A DNA stretch of 64,000 nt, from NCBI GenBank assembly GCA_020073005.1, contig JAIQFX010000009.1:21752-85751 (forward strand). Reading direction: 5' to 3'. Positions 26,376-34,305 of this stretch are shown in pieces (position 1 is the stretch's first letter; each line of letters starts with the position of its first letter). This DNA is from Terriglobia bacterium. Lineage in GTDB: Bacteria > Acidobacteriota > Vicinamibacteria > Vicinamibacterales > CAVVIG01. A program made the position numbers and the translations under genes. The notes under the pieces were generated by a model that had not been told where the DNA came from, made no database searches, and saw nothing but the letters and a program-made list of their open reading frames with translations.

Positions 26376-26777
26376 TTATTTCGTGTGGATTCGGTGGACG
26401 ACGAGCTGCGCGACGCGGTCGCGGAACATCACACCGGCTGCTCCCGCGCCGGCAGCCAATCCAAGGACCGTCACGAGCAGGACGACGACTGTCGGCACGC
26501 GCCCCGACCGAGGCGTGTACGAATGGCGATGCTGCTGCTCGTGGTATTCGGGCTCGAGGGCGCGTTCGAGCGCAGCGTGCGCGCGGCGCTGCGCGGCTTC
26601 GTCGAATCCGGGATCCGCCGCGTCCGCAGGCCGGCGCGAGACGTCTTCGATCGCCTCCAGCTGGGCGTCAGTGATTGGCTTTTCCTCAATGTCGCACTTC
26701 GGCAGCCGCTCGAAGCGCTCGAGCTCCGCGAGGAAGCCCGCATCGTCGAGCAATGAGGGAAGATCGGACGTCGGCAT
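26376..26777 (-). CDS. Small single-pass membrane protein, paralogue A
   Basis: Unrecognised family. It has 133 residues from the ATG at 26777, chosen because this start aligns with that of the paralogue at 27372. Visible parts: an N-terminal amphipathic motif LLDDAGFLAELERFERL, a charged helical middle rich in Glu, Ala and Arg, a Tyr/Arg stretch, and one C-terminal membrane helix (VVVLLVTVLGLAAGAGAAGV) followed by MFRDRVAQLVVHRIHTK. This topology suggests a tail-anchored or bitopic protein with most of its mass in the cytoplasm. The next gene upstream has the same layout and shares both ends. Function is unknown. Confidence 0.62.
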   Translation of the reverse strand: MPTSDLPSLLDDAGFLAELERFERLPKCDIEEKPITDAQLEAIEDVSRRPADAADPGFDEAAQRRAHAALERALEPEYHEQQHRHSYTPRSGRVPTVVVLLVTVLGLAAGAGAAGVMFRDRVAQLVVHRIHTK

Positions 26778-26955
26778 TCCGGTTGGACCATAAGCGGCTT
26801 TCATGCCGCCTGTTGACGCGCCGGAATTCACGGCGGTGTGCCTCGTTCACTGCCGGAAACGCGGCGCTGGCCGTGCCCGCACAAACGCACACACGCTGTC
26901 TGCGAGGCACGCGCACGCGAGGGCGTCGAAGATGGTCGGGATGCTGTTGGTCCGA

Positions 26956-27372
26956 TTACGGCTGCGGCGCAGTCCAGGCGGCGACGATCTGGGCGGCGCG
27001 ATCGTAGAACACGATGGCCGCCGCGCTCGCGCCGGCCGCGAGGCCCATCACGAACACGAGGACGACAGCAAGCGCGGGCGCGTCGTTATGTCGCGCGGCG
27101 CGGCGCGGTGCGTCGTGCGAGGCCTCGGGCACGCTGGACTCGGCGCGCGCGATCGCGCCGTTCACGTCATCGAACACCCGCAAGGCGCCGAACGCGTGAT
27201 ACGGCTGCGAGACGACGGCATCGTTCCTCGTGAACGCGAACGCCTTGTCGAGCAGGTCGATGCGTTCCGGCTGCCTGGCGCTGGTCACGGCCTCCCCCAG
27301 CGAGCCGTCGAAATTCTCGAGCTCGGCCAGAAAAGCCGCGTCGTCGATCGTGTCGTGCGGCGTGTTGGGCAT
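26956..27372 (-). CDS. Small single-pass membrane protein, paralogue B
   Basis: Unrecognised family, 138 residues from the ATG at 27372. It mirrors the gene at 26376: N-terminal TIDDAAFLAELENFDGSL, a variable charged middle, and a C-terminal membrane helix LAVVLVFVMGLAAGASAAAI followed by VFYDRAAQIVAAW. The shared pieces are D-D-A-x-F-L-A-E-L-E-x-F at the start and G-L-A-A-G-A with D-R-x-A-Q at the end, while the middle has diverged. The pair lies in tandem and co-directional between the tRNA-Pro gene and a TonB receptor. A longer upstream reading (to 27459) is open but adds an Arg-rich leader without support. Confidence 0.62.
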   Translation of the reverse strand: MPNTPHDTIDDAAFLAELENFDGSLGEAVTSARQPERIDLLDKAFAFTRNDAVVSQPYHAFGALRVFDDVNGAIARAESSVPEASHDAPRRAARHNDAPALAVVLVFVMGLAAGASAAAIVFYDRAAQIVAAWTAPQP

Positions 27373-27544
27373 GGCCCACCCGCTGTTGCCGATTCCATGC
27401 CGCCCGCGCGGACCGCGAACTGGCGCGAATCTGCGGGCATTCCGCCGTCCCGGGTTCACGGAACCGTATCCGAGCCGGGCGGCCGCGCTTCATTCCTGAA
27501 CACGCGCCGACAGTTCTGTCACCAAGGGGCGCGCCGGGCCGGGG

Positions 27545-27550
27545 TATGAT
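27545..27550 (+). promoter_or_regulatory. -10 box of tRNA-Pro
   Basis: TATGAT ending 9 bases before the mature tRNA 5' end, the usual place for a tRNA promoter. A clear -35 hexamer was not seen. Confidence 0.5.
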
Positions 27551-27559
27551 CGAATCAGT

Positions 27560-27636
27560 CGGGGCGTAGCGCAGCCTGGTAGCGCACCTGCCTTGGGCGC
27601 AGGGGGTCGCTGGTTCGAATCCAGTCGCCCCGACCA
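27560..27636 (+). tRNA. tRNA-Pro (anticodon TGG)
   Basis: A full cloverleaf can be folded: acceptor stem CGGGGCG paired with CGCCCCG, a D arm with GCGCAGCCTGGTAGCGC, an anticodon stem CCTGC/GCAGG enclosing the loop CTTGGGC (anticodon TGG), and a T arm with GGTTCGAATCC. The discriminator base is A and CCA is encoded. It reads CCN proline codons. It is a single gene between the small membrane protein pair and the kinase-like gene, and no integrase or attachment duplication is visible next to it. Confidence 0.96.
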
Positions 27637-27685
27637 CACTCAGATCCACCGCGCGGTCGCGTCAGCATTAGCCGGGGGAACCGCC

Positions 27686-28486
27686 ATGCGGTTGTCGTTG
27701 TCGCTGATCATTTGCGCCGCGTTTTCCCTGCAGTCCGCTGCGCCCGCCAGTTCCAAGATCTGGATCGGACGCTACGCGGAGTTCGAGGCGTATCTCCGCA
27801 CGGCCAGGATTGAACGCTTCGAAGGGTTCAAGACCGGCGTCACCGGGCCGCGACACGCGTTCTTCACATCCGGCGGTCTCGCGGCCAGCGCCGTCGTCAA
27901 GGCGCTGCCGCCCGGCCGGCGCGACGGCTTCTTCGAGAGCTACAAGTCCGAGATCGCCGCCTACAAGATGGACCGGCTCCTTCAGATGGACATGGTGCCG
28001 CCCACGGTCGAGCGGTACATCAGCGGCGAGCCGGTCTCGATACAGCTCTTCGCGGAACACACACGGATGCTGAGTGAGATCCGCGCGCAGAACGCGCGCG
28101 ACCCGGATACCGGACGGTGGAACCGGCAGCTGCATCGCGTCGAGGTGTTCGCGGATCTGGTCGGCGACATCGATCCCAACGCCGGGAACTGGCTCTTTGA
28201 TCCCGGGTGGAATTTCATCAAAATCGACTGTTCCCGCTGCTTTACCGACACCATGACCGAGCTGTTCGATCCCGCCAAGTCGATCAAGCAGATCGACCGG
28301 CCCTTCTTCGATCGTATGAAGGCGCTCGACCGGGCCGCCGTCGCGCGCGAGATCGGCGATCTGCTGACGGAGAACAACGCCATGAACGCCCTCTTCAGAC
28401 GCCGCGACTCGATCGTGAAGGCGTTCGAGGATCTGGCCAGAACGAACGGCGAGTCCCGGGTGTTCGAATCGTGGCCGGCTCAGTAA
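27686..28486 (+). CDS. Secreted protein resembling an atypical (Fam20C/HipA-like) kinase
   Basis: A 266-residue protein from the ATG at 27686 (GGGGGAACC upstream as ribosome-binding site) with a signal peptide (LSLSLIICAAFSLQSAAPAS). The body contains YKSEIAAYKMDRLLQMDMVP then PTVERYI, and later FADLVGDIDPNAGNWLFDPG followed by WNFIKIDCSRCF. The order of a Lys-containing helix, an Asp-x-x-x-Asn-like catalytic loop (GDIDPNAGN) and a following Asp (IKIDCSR) resembles the atypical kinase fold of Fam20C, HipA and PI3K relatives. That assignment is from motif memory, not alignment. The substrate is unknown, and a kinase outside the cytoplasm would lack obvious ATP, so a non-kinase use of the fold is possible. 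Confidence 0.5.
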   Translation: MRLSLSLIICAAFSLQSAAPASSKIWIGRYAEFEAYLRTARIERFEGFKTGVTGPRHAFFTSGGLAASAVVKALPPGRRDGFFESYKSEIAAYKMDRLLQMDMVPPTVERYISGEPVSIQLFAEHTRMLSEIRAQNARDPDTGRWNRQLHRVEVFADLVGDIDPNAGNWLFDPGWNFIKIDCSRCFTDTMTELFDPAKSIKQIDRPFFDRMKALDRAAVAREIGDLLTENNAMNALFRRRDSIVKAFEDLARTNGESRVFESWPAQ

Positions 28487-28513
28487 GACGCTCGCGGCGC
28501 GAGCCCCTTCGGC

Positions 28514-28519
28514 TAGAAT
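28514..28519 (+). promoter_or_regulatory. Candidate -10 box for the cupin gene
   Basis: TAGAAT, 7 bases before the ATG at 28527, preceded by a GC-rich segment (GGCGCGAGCCCCTTCGGCT) that can fold. The short gap suggests a leaderless mRNA. Confidence 0.45.
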
Positions 28520-28526
28520 CCCTCCC

Positions 28527-28985
28527 ATGATCATGTCTCGCCGCGATCTCGTTGCCTCATTCGCTCTGTTCGCCGAGGTCCTCGCATCTACGCGTCACGC
28601 CGACGCGCAGACGCAGACCACACCCGCCGCCGCGCCGCAGGCCCCGCGCCCGCCGGTGTTCAAACACGACCTGCCGAACGTGAATCTGGACGGCTGGGAA
28701 GTCACGGTCAGCTGGGTCGACTATCCGCCGGGACGCGTCGGCGCGCCGCATCAGCATGCGGGATTCGTGCTCGCCTACGTGCTGGAAGGCGCCGTCATCG
28801 CCAAGATCTCGGGACAGGGCGAGGAGAAGACCTTCAACGCGGGACAGATGTTCTACGAGCAGCCCGGCGCGACGCACGAGGTCTCGAAGAACGCGAGCCA
28901 GACGCAGCCCGCGCGGCTGCTGGCGATGATCTTCGCGAAGAAGGGCGCGACGCTGACGACGCCCGTCACAGGCCGCGGGGCGTAG
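28527..28985 (+). CDS. Cupin domain secreted protein
   Basis: A 152-residue protein with a Tat-like N-terminus (MSRRDLVASFALFAEVLA), a cleavage region at ADAQ, and a single RmlC-type cupin barrel. The metal-binding motif 1 is recognisable as GAPHQHAGFVLAYVLEG (two His and a Glu-like position), followed by GEEKTFNAGQMFYEQPGATHEVSKN, in which the His of motif 2 lies. Small cupins like this bind a metal and may be dioxygenases, isomerases or sensors; nothing here singles out one. The 3' end overlaps the convergent STAS gene by 20 bases. Confidence 0.8.
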   Translation: MIMSRRDLVASFALFAEVLASTRHADAQTQTTPAAAPQAPRPPVFKHDLPNVNLDGWEVTVSWVDYPPGRVGAPHQHAGFVLAYVLEGAVIAKISGQGEEKTFNAGQMFYEQPGATHEVSKNASQTQPARLLAMIFAKKGATLTTPVTGRGA

Positions 28986-29343
28986 ACGGAGCGGCGGCCG
29001 GCTGGTCGAACGCCGCGATCGCGTCGGCCTCGGACGCGTACGTTTCGAAGATCGATCGCAGCTTCGTGGTCCTCAGCACCTCGTCGAACTTCGCCGAGAC
29101 GGCGCACAGCTTCAGATTGCCGTGCGCGTTGCGGACGCGGATGAGATACCGCGCCAGGAGTCCGAGGCCGCTGCTGTCCATGAAATCGACGCCGCCCATG
29201 TGCAGGACGACGCGTGGACAACGCGCGATCGCCTCATCGAGATACTTCTGCAGCATGCTCGACTCGGCGCCTTCCACGAGGCGGCCGCGGCACGTGAGGA
29301 TCACGAGATCGCCGGCGCGACGGCTGTCGACTGAGAGCGGCAC
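28966..29343 (-). CDS. STAS domain anti-sigma-factor antagonist
   Basis: A 125-residue SpoIIAA/RsbV-type protein. The STAS core is ILTCRGRLVEGAESSMLQKY, then VVLHMGGVDFMDSSGLGLLA, where the DSSG serine is the usual site phosphorylated by an anti-sigma kinase. NLKLCAVSAKFDEVL and FETYASEADAIAAF finish the fold. In partner switching the unphosphorylated form binds the kinase and frees a sigma factor. No kinase or sigma gene is adjacent, so it must act on partners encoded elsewhere. It converges on the cupin gene with a 20-base overlap. Confidence 0.9.
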   Translation of the reverse strand: MPLSVDSRRAGDLVILTCRGRLVEGAESSMLQKYLDEAIARCPRVVLHMGGVDFMDSSGLGLLARYLIRVRNAHGNLKLCAVSAKFDEVLRTTKLRSIFETYASEADAIAAFDQPAAAPSTPRGL

Positions 29344-29439
29344 TGGCGGAATTCTCCGTCAGCGCGCCGGGGCGCGCAACCTAATCCGGATTTATACCGT
29401 GCAGCCACCGCCACGTCAGGCACGGGGCCTGTGCCTGGT

Positions 29440-30456
29440 TCAGCGCCCGGGCGTCGTGTAGATGGCCGTGTCGCGGTGAAACTCCGACCAGGCGAACCAG
29501 TACTCCGGCTCGAGCACGATCATTTCGAGCCTTGATCCTTTCAGCCGGCCGGAGACGCACTCGCCGTACGCGTTCCACTGCGAGCCGGTTTCCTTGTCGA
29601 CGAGCGCCGACGCCTCGGCATTCGACGCGCTGAACGTCAACGTCCGCGAGCCGGCGCGCGCGACGAACGCCGTCGTCGTGTCGGATGCCGGCTGATGGAC
29701 GATCAGCACCGGCTTCCCGCCGAGCATGTCGTTGATCACGCGCACGCGTCGCAGCGCTTCGAGCGGAAACGCTTTGCTCGCTCCGCCCACGTCGACGCCC
29801 AGGACCATCGTCTTTGGCTTCAGCCGATCGTCGTGATACGTGACGTCGGCCGGCGCGCTGCCCAGACCCGACAGCCCTTCGCGAATCATCTTGTTCTTCG
29901 CGGCAATCTGATCCACGTAGCCGGGCAGCGGCTTCAGGACGAGCGTGTCCGGATGCAGCCGGCGCCACTCCTGCCAGCTCGTCAGCAGAAACGGATAGAG
30001 ATCGAGATGCGTGCCCTGCAGCGGACCGGAGATCGCCTGCAGGCTCGACTGCTGCCAGCGGCTGCCGGTCTCGCGATCCTTGAAGACCTCGTTGCCTTCG
30101 ACGACGCCCGCGTTGTCCAGCACCAGCGGCTGGCCCTTGGCTTCGGCCCTGAACACGAGGGCCGTGTTGCAGTAGCTTCACCAGGTGATCGCGATCGGTC
30201 CTTTCGGTGACTGATCTTCGACGAGGCCGTGCTGCGACAGGATGCCCGCAGGGTACGCCTTCGCGGTCGTCCCGCTCATCAACCCGATCACGCGATCGTC
30301 GTCGGTCATGAACGTCGCGTCGGCGACGCTGATGAACTGCGGATCGTGGACGGCCGCGTACGGCAGACGCGGAGGCGCCGCCGTCTGCGCGGCGAGAAGC
30401 CGCCCCGCGAGGAGCGCGGCCGCCGCTGCCGACGCCGAAAGTATTCGGTGACTCAT
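29440..30456 (-). CDS. DUF3179 secreted protein, probable selenoprotein (in-frame TGA = Sec93)
   Basis: Continuous reading from the ATG at 30456 to the stop at 29440 gives 338 residues if the TGA at 30178-30180 is decoded. Before it: a signal peptide (ILSASAAAAALLAGRLLAAQ) and VIGLMSGTTAKAYPAGIL. After it, still in frame: SYCNTALVFRAEAKGQPLVL and the rest of DUF3179 (EWRRLHPDTLVL, KTMVLGVDVGG, TGSQWNAYGECVSGRLKG). DUF3179 proteins normally read T-[WY]-C-x-x-C-N-T-A at this site, so the TGA replaces the first Cys and gives a UxxC redox motif. A SECIS-like hairpin follows at the right distance (see 30144-30164). The gene overlaps the hydrolase stop by 4 bases. If not recoded, it would be a pseudogene, which the intact frame on both sides argues against. 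Reaction unknown; CxxC/UxxC points to redox chemistry outside the cytoplasm. Confidence 0.85.
30144..30164 (-). promoter_or_regulatory. Bacterial SECIS-like hairpin after the in-frame TGA
   Basis: On the minus strand the 7-base stem CGGCCCT/AGGGCCG closes a 7-base loop CGTGTTC. The loop begins 20 bases after the TGA. Bacterial SECIS elements need a short stem whose apical loop has a G within its first two bases and sits about 16-37 bases past the UGA; this hairpin satisfies all three. It lies within coding sequence, as bacterial SECIS elements do. Confidence 0.75.
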
Positions 30457-31727
30457 CTCGCAACCTCCCGCTTGATCCAGTTCGCGATGTCGTCGAGCAC
30501 GAAATCCGGGATTCTGCCCGGCCGAGCATACTCCGCCGGGACGCTCTTCCCTTCGCCGGCGAGAAACACATGGTTGAGCGTGGGGTACGACTTTATCACC
30601 ACGCCCGCGTGACCGTTGAGCGCCTGGCGCCAGCCGTCGAGATCCTGCAGCGTGACCTGATAGTCGCGCTCGCCCTGCAGGATGAGCATTGGAACCGTCA
30701 GCGTCGCCGCGACCTGCGCGGGATGATACGCATCCAGGTCGGTCCAGTACGCCGGCGGCGCGCTGTTCCTCAACCTCTGAAGCGCGGCCTCCTCATTCGC
30801 GGCGGCTCCGCCGGGGGCCAGCGACGACAGATACGCGAGTTGCTCCTTCACGACGTCAGCAAACGGACGCGTGGCGCCGGCCATGATCACGAGGCCCGCG
30901 AGGTCGCGATCCTGCGCGGCAATGCGCGGCGCGAGCGTCCCGCCGAGACTGTGACCGAGCACGAACACGCGCCGGCGATCGATGCGGCCGTGCTCGCGCA
31001 GGAGCTTCGCCGCGAGCAGCGCATCGTCGATCGCTTCGTCCTGCACGGTGAGGTTCTTGTTGAGCGCCATCTTCGCGCCGTACTGCCGGGTTCGCTTTTC
31101 GTAGCGCACGACGGCGACGCCTCGCTCCGCCAGGCCCCACGCGAGATCGCGGAACGGCTTGTTCGCCCCGACGGTCTCGTCGCGATCTCCAGGACCGGAT
31201 CCGTGGACGAGCGCGACCGCCGGCAACCGATCGCCGGGTGGCATGGTCAGCGTGCCGGGCAGCGCCCACGCGCCGCTTCCGACGACGACGGATTCCTCCG
31301 TGAAGCGATTCGATGGTGGCGGAACCGATGGCTCGACGTTCGCCCGTCGTGGCGGGAAACCCAGTCCGGCGATCTTCCCGGCGGGGTTGAACGCCACCCG
31401 GATGTTGATCGCGGCGCGCTCGAACTGGCAGCCGAGCGTCACACCGGTGATCGCACCGGTGTTGGCCACGTTTTCGTCGATGAACGACGCGAACGCTCCC
31501 ACCTGGCCACGCACTGCTGACCACATATCGCCGAGCTGCTTCACGGAAAACGCCGCCGTCATCTGCGGGCTGAAGTCTTTCGCAACGTCCTCGAACTTTT
31601 CCTGCCTGAGCAGCTCGACGACGTGTTTGGCGCTGGCGATCGCCGCGGCTTCGTCCTGCGCGCGCGGCGACTGGACTGCGGCGACGCAGCACAACGCGAC
31701 GAGGACGAACCGCTGGAGCGCGTGCAT
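30453..31727 (-). CDS. Secreted alpha/beta hydrolase with DUF3887 domain
   Basis: A 424-residue exported protein starting at the ATG 31727 (signal peptide LQRFVLVALCCVAAVQSPRAQ). Residues about 25-130 form a DUF3887-like domain (VVELLRQEKFEDVAKDFSPQ). The rest is a serine hydrolase: VALVHGSGPGDRDE (oxyanion strand), nucleophile motif GHSLGG, acid in ILQGERDYQV and His in TLNHVFLAG. This layout occurs in acidobacterial and Bacteroidetes peptidase/esterase-like enzymes; the substrate is unknown. It sits 11 bases downstream of the sorbosone-dehydrogenase-like gene and overlaps the DUF3179 start (ATGA), forming a three-gene unit. Confidence 0.85.
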   Translation of the reverse strand: MHALQRFVLVALCCVAAVQSPRAQDEAAAIASAKHVVELLRQEKFEDVAKDFSPQMTAAFSVKQLGDMWSAVRGQVGAFASFIDENVANTGAITGVTLGCQFERAAINIRVAFNPAGKIAGLGFPPRRANVEPSVPPPSNRFTEESVVVGSGAWALPGTLTMPPGDRLPAVALVHGSGPGDRDETVGANKPFRDLAWGLAERGVAVVRYEKRTRQYGAKMALNKNLTVQDEAIDDALLAAKLLREHGRIDRRRVFVLGHSLGGTLAPRIAAQDRDLAGLVIMAGATRPFADVVKEQLAYLSSLAPGGAAANEEAALQRLRNSAPPAYWTDLDAYHPAQVAATLTVPMLILQGERDYQVTLQDLDGWRQALNGHAGVVIKSYPTLNHVFLAGEGKSVPAEYARPGRIPDFVLDDIANWIKREVAR

Positions 31728-31738
31728 CGGGAAACTCT

Positions 31739-33058
31739 CTACTTCCCTGCGTAGCTCACCCGCCAGATCGACATCGATCCGTCGTCGGTGACGAGCAAGG
31801 AACCATCGTTCGCGGTGACGACCGCGACCGGCCGGCCCCAGACGTTGCCGTCCGGCGTCACGAATCCCGTCACGAAATCCTGGAACTCGCCCGACGCCTT
31901 GCCGTTGACGAGCGGCACGCGGATGATCTCGTAGCCGGTGCGATTCGATCGATTCCACGATCCGTGTTCCGCGGCGAACAGGTCGCCCTTGTACGCCGCG
32001 GGAAACATCGCGCCGTCGTAGAACGTCAGGCCGAGCGACGCGTTGTGCGGCGACAGCAGCACGTCGGGCACGATCACTTTCCCCGTCAACTCCGGATGCG
32101 TGTCGCCGAGACGGGGATCGACGTTGTCGCCCATGTAGTACCACGGCCAGCCGTAGAAGCCGCCCTCGCGCACGTGCGTCACGTAGTCGGGCACGAGGTC
32201 GTCGCCGAGCGCGTCGCGCTCGTTCACCGAGCACCACAGCTCTCCCGTCGTTGGATTCACGCCGAGACCGACCGGATTGCGGACGCCGGACGCGTAGATC
32301 TTCACGAACGTGCCGTCAGGTTTGAACTCGAGAATGTTCGCGCGATGGAATTCGCGCGGGTGCGTATCGGGATCATCGATGTTCGATCCCGATCCGACCG
32401 CCACCCACATCCGCTGGCCGGTCGGCGAGAACACGATGTCGCGCGTCCAGTGGCCGCCGCCCGCCGGCAACTCGGCGACGATTGTTTCAGCCGGTCCCGT
32501 CGCTTTCAGATCGCCCGCCTTGTACGGGAAGCGCACGATGGATCCCGTGTTGCCGACGTAGACCCACTGTGGATTCGGACCGGGAGGATAGAACGCGATG
32601 CCGAACGGCTGCCGCAATCCGGCCGCGAAGACCGACGTCAGCTCAGGCTTGCCGTCCTTGTCGCGACCGCGCAGCACGCTCAACTGATTGCCAGCGCTCT
32701 CGGCGACGAAGACGTCGCCGTTCGGCGCCAGGCGGATCTGTCGCGGCCCTTTGAGGCCGCTCGCGTAGAGATCGACGTTGAATCCCGCGGGCGCCTGCGG
32801 CCAGGCGTCGGCCGGCCTCGCGACGACGCGCGGAAAATTGCCGGACGACTGCGTATCGAACGGCTTCGGCAGATCCGCGACCGTGATCTTCCGGAACGTC
32901 CCAGGCTTCATCGTCCGGTAGTCGACGAACGCCGCCTGCCCCGTCAGCACGTTCTTCGCGTCGACCTTCGGCGCCTGGGCGTGCACCGACATCAACATCA
33001 TCCAAGCGCCCGCCGCCACGCAGAATCCGGCGGCGATCGCCCGGCGCAACTTGCTCAT
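31739..33058 (-). CDS. PQQ-type sugar dehydrogenase (L-sorbosone/glucose dehydrogenase-like)
   Basis: A 439-residue secreted beta-propeller enzyme, first gene of a minus-strand trio. After the signal peptide (AAGFCVAAGAWMMLMSVHAQ) blades can be followed: GFNVDLYASGLKGPRQIRLA, GDVFVAESAGNQLSVLRG, FGIAFYPPGPNPQWVYVGNT, HWTRDIVFSPTGQRMWVAVG, YASGVRNPVGLGVNPTTGEL, and AEHGSWNRSNRTGYEIIRVP. The RNP-x-G-L motif and the GHWTRD block are typical of the soluble-type PQQ glucose/sorbosone dehydrogenases. The true substrate is open. The ATG at 33058 has GGAGGGG as ribosome-binding site; a longer open frame upstream is excluded. It is divergent from soxC. Confidence 0.88.
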   Translation of the reverse strand: MSKLRRAIAAGFCVAAGAWMMLMSVHAQAPKVDAKNVLTGQAAFVDYRTMKPGTFRKITVADLPKPFDTQSSGNFPRVVARPADAWPQAPAGFNVDLYASGLKGPRQIRLAPNGDVFVAESAGNQLSVLRGRDKDGKPELTSVFAAGLRQPFGIAFYPPGPNPQWVYVGNTGSIVRFPYKAGDLKATGPAETIVAELPAGGGHWTRDIVFSPTGQRMWVAVGSGSNIDDPDTHPREFHRANILEFKPDGTFVKIYASGVRNPVGLGVNPTTGELWCSVNERDALGDDLVPDYVTHVREGGFYGWPWYYMGDNVDPRLGDTHPELTGKVIVPDVLLSPHNASLGLTFYDGAMFPAAYKGDLFAAEHGSWNRSNRTGYEIIRVPLVNGKASGEFQDFVTGFVTPDGNVWGRPVAVVTANDGSLLVTDDGSMSIWRVSYAGK

Positions 33059-33087
33059 ATCCCCTCCGACAGTGGAGTTTACAGGAG

Positions 33088-33093
33088 TAGAAT
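33088..33093 (+). promoter_or_regulatory. Candidate promoter of the soxC operon
   Basis: TAGAAT six bases before the ATG at 33100, with CCGACA (33066-33071) as a possible -35 at 16 bases. A leaderless start is implied. Confidence 0.5.
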
Positions 33094-33099
33094 CCCCGC

Positions 33100-34305
33100 A
33101 TGAAAGTGACACGACGCGACCTTCTCGTCGGCGCCGCCGGCGCTGTCGCCCTGGGGAAAACTTCAAAGGCCGCCGCGGCGCAAGCGCCTGCCGCACCCGC
33201 CGATCCGACCAAGGTCCGCGGCAAACCGAGCAAGGCGCTCGGCACGCGCGCGGCGTTCGAGAAGCCGCAGCGCCAGCCGCGCGGCGCGACGTCGTCCGGC
33301 ACGCCGCACCAGGATCTGATGGGCATCATCACGCCGTCGGATCTTCACTTCGAGCGGCATCACGGCGGCGTGCCCGAGATCGATCCGAAGAACTACTCGC
33401 TGGTCGTCCACGGCATGGTCGAGCGCCCGATCGTCTTCACGCTCGCCGATCTGAAACGCTTTCCGCAGGTCAGCCGCGTGTGCTTCCTCGAGTGCTCCGG
33501 CAATCTCGGCCGGACGGCGCCGCCCGAGACGACGCCGCAGCAGCTCGCGGGACTGACGAGCACGAGCGAGTGGACCGGCGTGATGCTGTCGACGATCTTC
33601 AAAGAGGTCGGCGTGTCGCCGAAGGCGACGTGGTTTCTCGCCGAAGGATCCGACGCCGCCGTCCTCACGCGAAGCGTGCCGGTCTCCAAGGCGCATGACG
33701 ATGCGATGATCGCGTACGGGCAGAACGGTGAAGCGATTCGTCCCGAGCAGGGCTATCCGGCGCGCCTGCTGTTGCCCGGCTGGGAAGGCAATACCAATGT
33801 GAAGTGGCTGCGCCGCATCGAGCTGTCGGACAAGCCGTTCATGACGCGCGAGGAAACGTCCAAGTACACCGATCCGCTGACGAACGACACGGCGCGCATC
33901 TTCAGCTTCGTGATGGACGCGCGATCGCTGATCACGTATCCCACCTATCCGGTCGGCGTGCAGCGCGGCTGGGTCGAGATCCAGGGCATCGCGTGGACCG
34001 GCTACGGCAAGATCACGCGCGTCGACATCAGCACTGATGGCGGCAAGACGTGGACCGCCGCGAAGCTGCAGCAACCCGTGCTGTCGAAGGCGCACACGCG
34101 CTTCCGTCATCTCTGGAAGTGGGACGGCGGCGAAGCGGTCATCATGTCGCGTGCGGTCGACGAGACGGGCTACAGGCAGCCGACGCGCGCCGAGTTGTTC
34201 GAGAAGCGCGGACCGGGCGCGGCCGGCTATCACATGAATCCGATCACGGGCTGGGTCGTGAAGACGGACGGCACGGTCGTCTACAAGCAGGAGGCGTGGG
34301 GATGA
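33100..34305 (+). CDS. soxC: Sulfite dehydrogenase, molybdopterin subunit (SoxC-like)
   Basis: Tat-exported molybdenum cofactor oxidoreductase of the sulfite oxidase family, 401 residues. The Tat signal is TRRDLLVGAAG. The core includes DPKNYSLVVHGMVERPIVFT, the Mo-ligating Cys132 in CFLECSGNLGR, GYPARLLLPGWEGNTNVKWL and a C-terminal Ig-like dimerisation domain (ITRVDISTDGGKTWTAAKLQ). SoxC pairs with a c-type cytochrome, which is exactly the next gene, to oxidise sulfite or Sox-bound sulfur in the periplasm. No other sox genes are present, so a stand-alone sulfite dehydrogenase is more likely than full thiosulfate oxidation. The ATG overlaps nothing upstream; the stop overlaps the cytochrome start. 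Confidence 0.88.
   Translation: MKVTRRDLLVGAAGAVALGKTSKAAAAQAPAAPADPTKVRGKPSKALGTRAAFEKPQRQPRGATSSGTPHQDLMGIITPSDLHFERHHGGVPEIDPKNYSLVVHGMVERPIVFTLADLKRFPQVSRVCFLECSGNLGRTAPPETTPQQLAGLTSTSEWTGVMLSTIFKEVGVSPKATWFLAEGSDAAVLTRSVPVSKAHDDAMIAYGQNGEAIRPEQGYPARLLLPGWEGNTNVKWLRRIELSDKPFMTREETSKYTDPLTNDTARIFSFVMDARSLITYPTYPVGVQRGWVEIQGIAWTGYGKITRVDISTDGGKTWTAAKLQQPVLSKAHTRFRHLWKWDGGEAVIMSRAVDETGYRQPTRAELFEKRGPGAAGYHMNPITGWVVKTDGTVVYKQEAWG

Noticed and set aside
24296..26793. Long + strand frames opposite the TonB receptor and small membrane protein genes
   Set aside because: No domains; the minus-strand proteins show clear plug, barrel and membrane-helix features.
27560..27636. tRNA-Pro as an attachment site of an integrated island
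   Set aside because: No integrase gene and no duplicated 3' tRNA end was seen in the flanking sequence.
30178..30180. TGA in the DUF3179 gene taken as a pseudogene stop
   Set aside because: The frame stays intact on both sides, the stop is exactly at a conserved Cys, and a SECIS-like hairpin follows; recoding is the better reading, though a sequencing error cannot be excluded.
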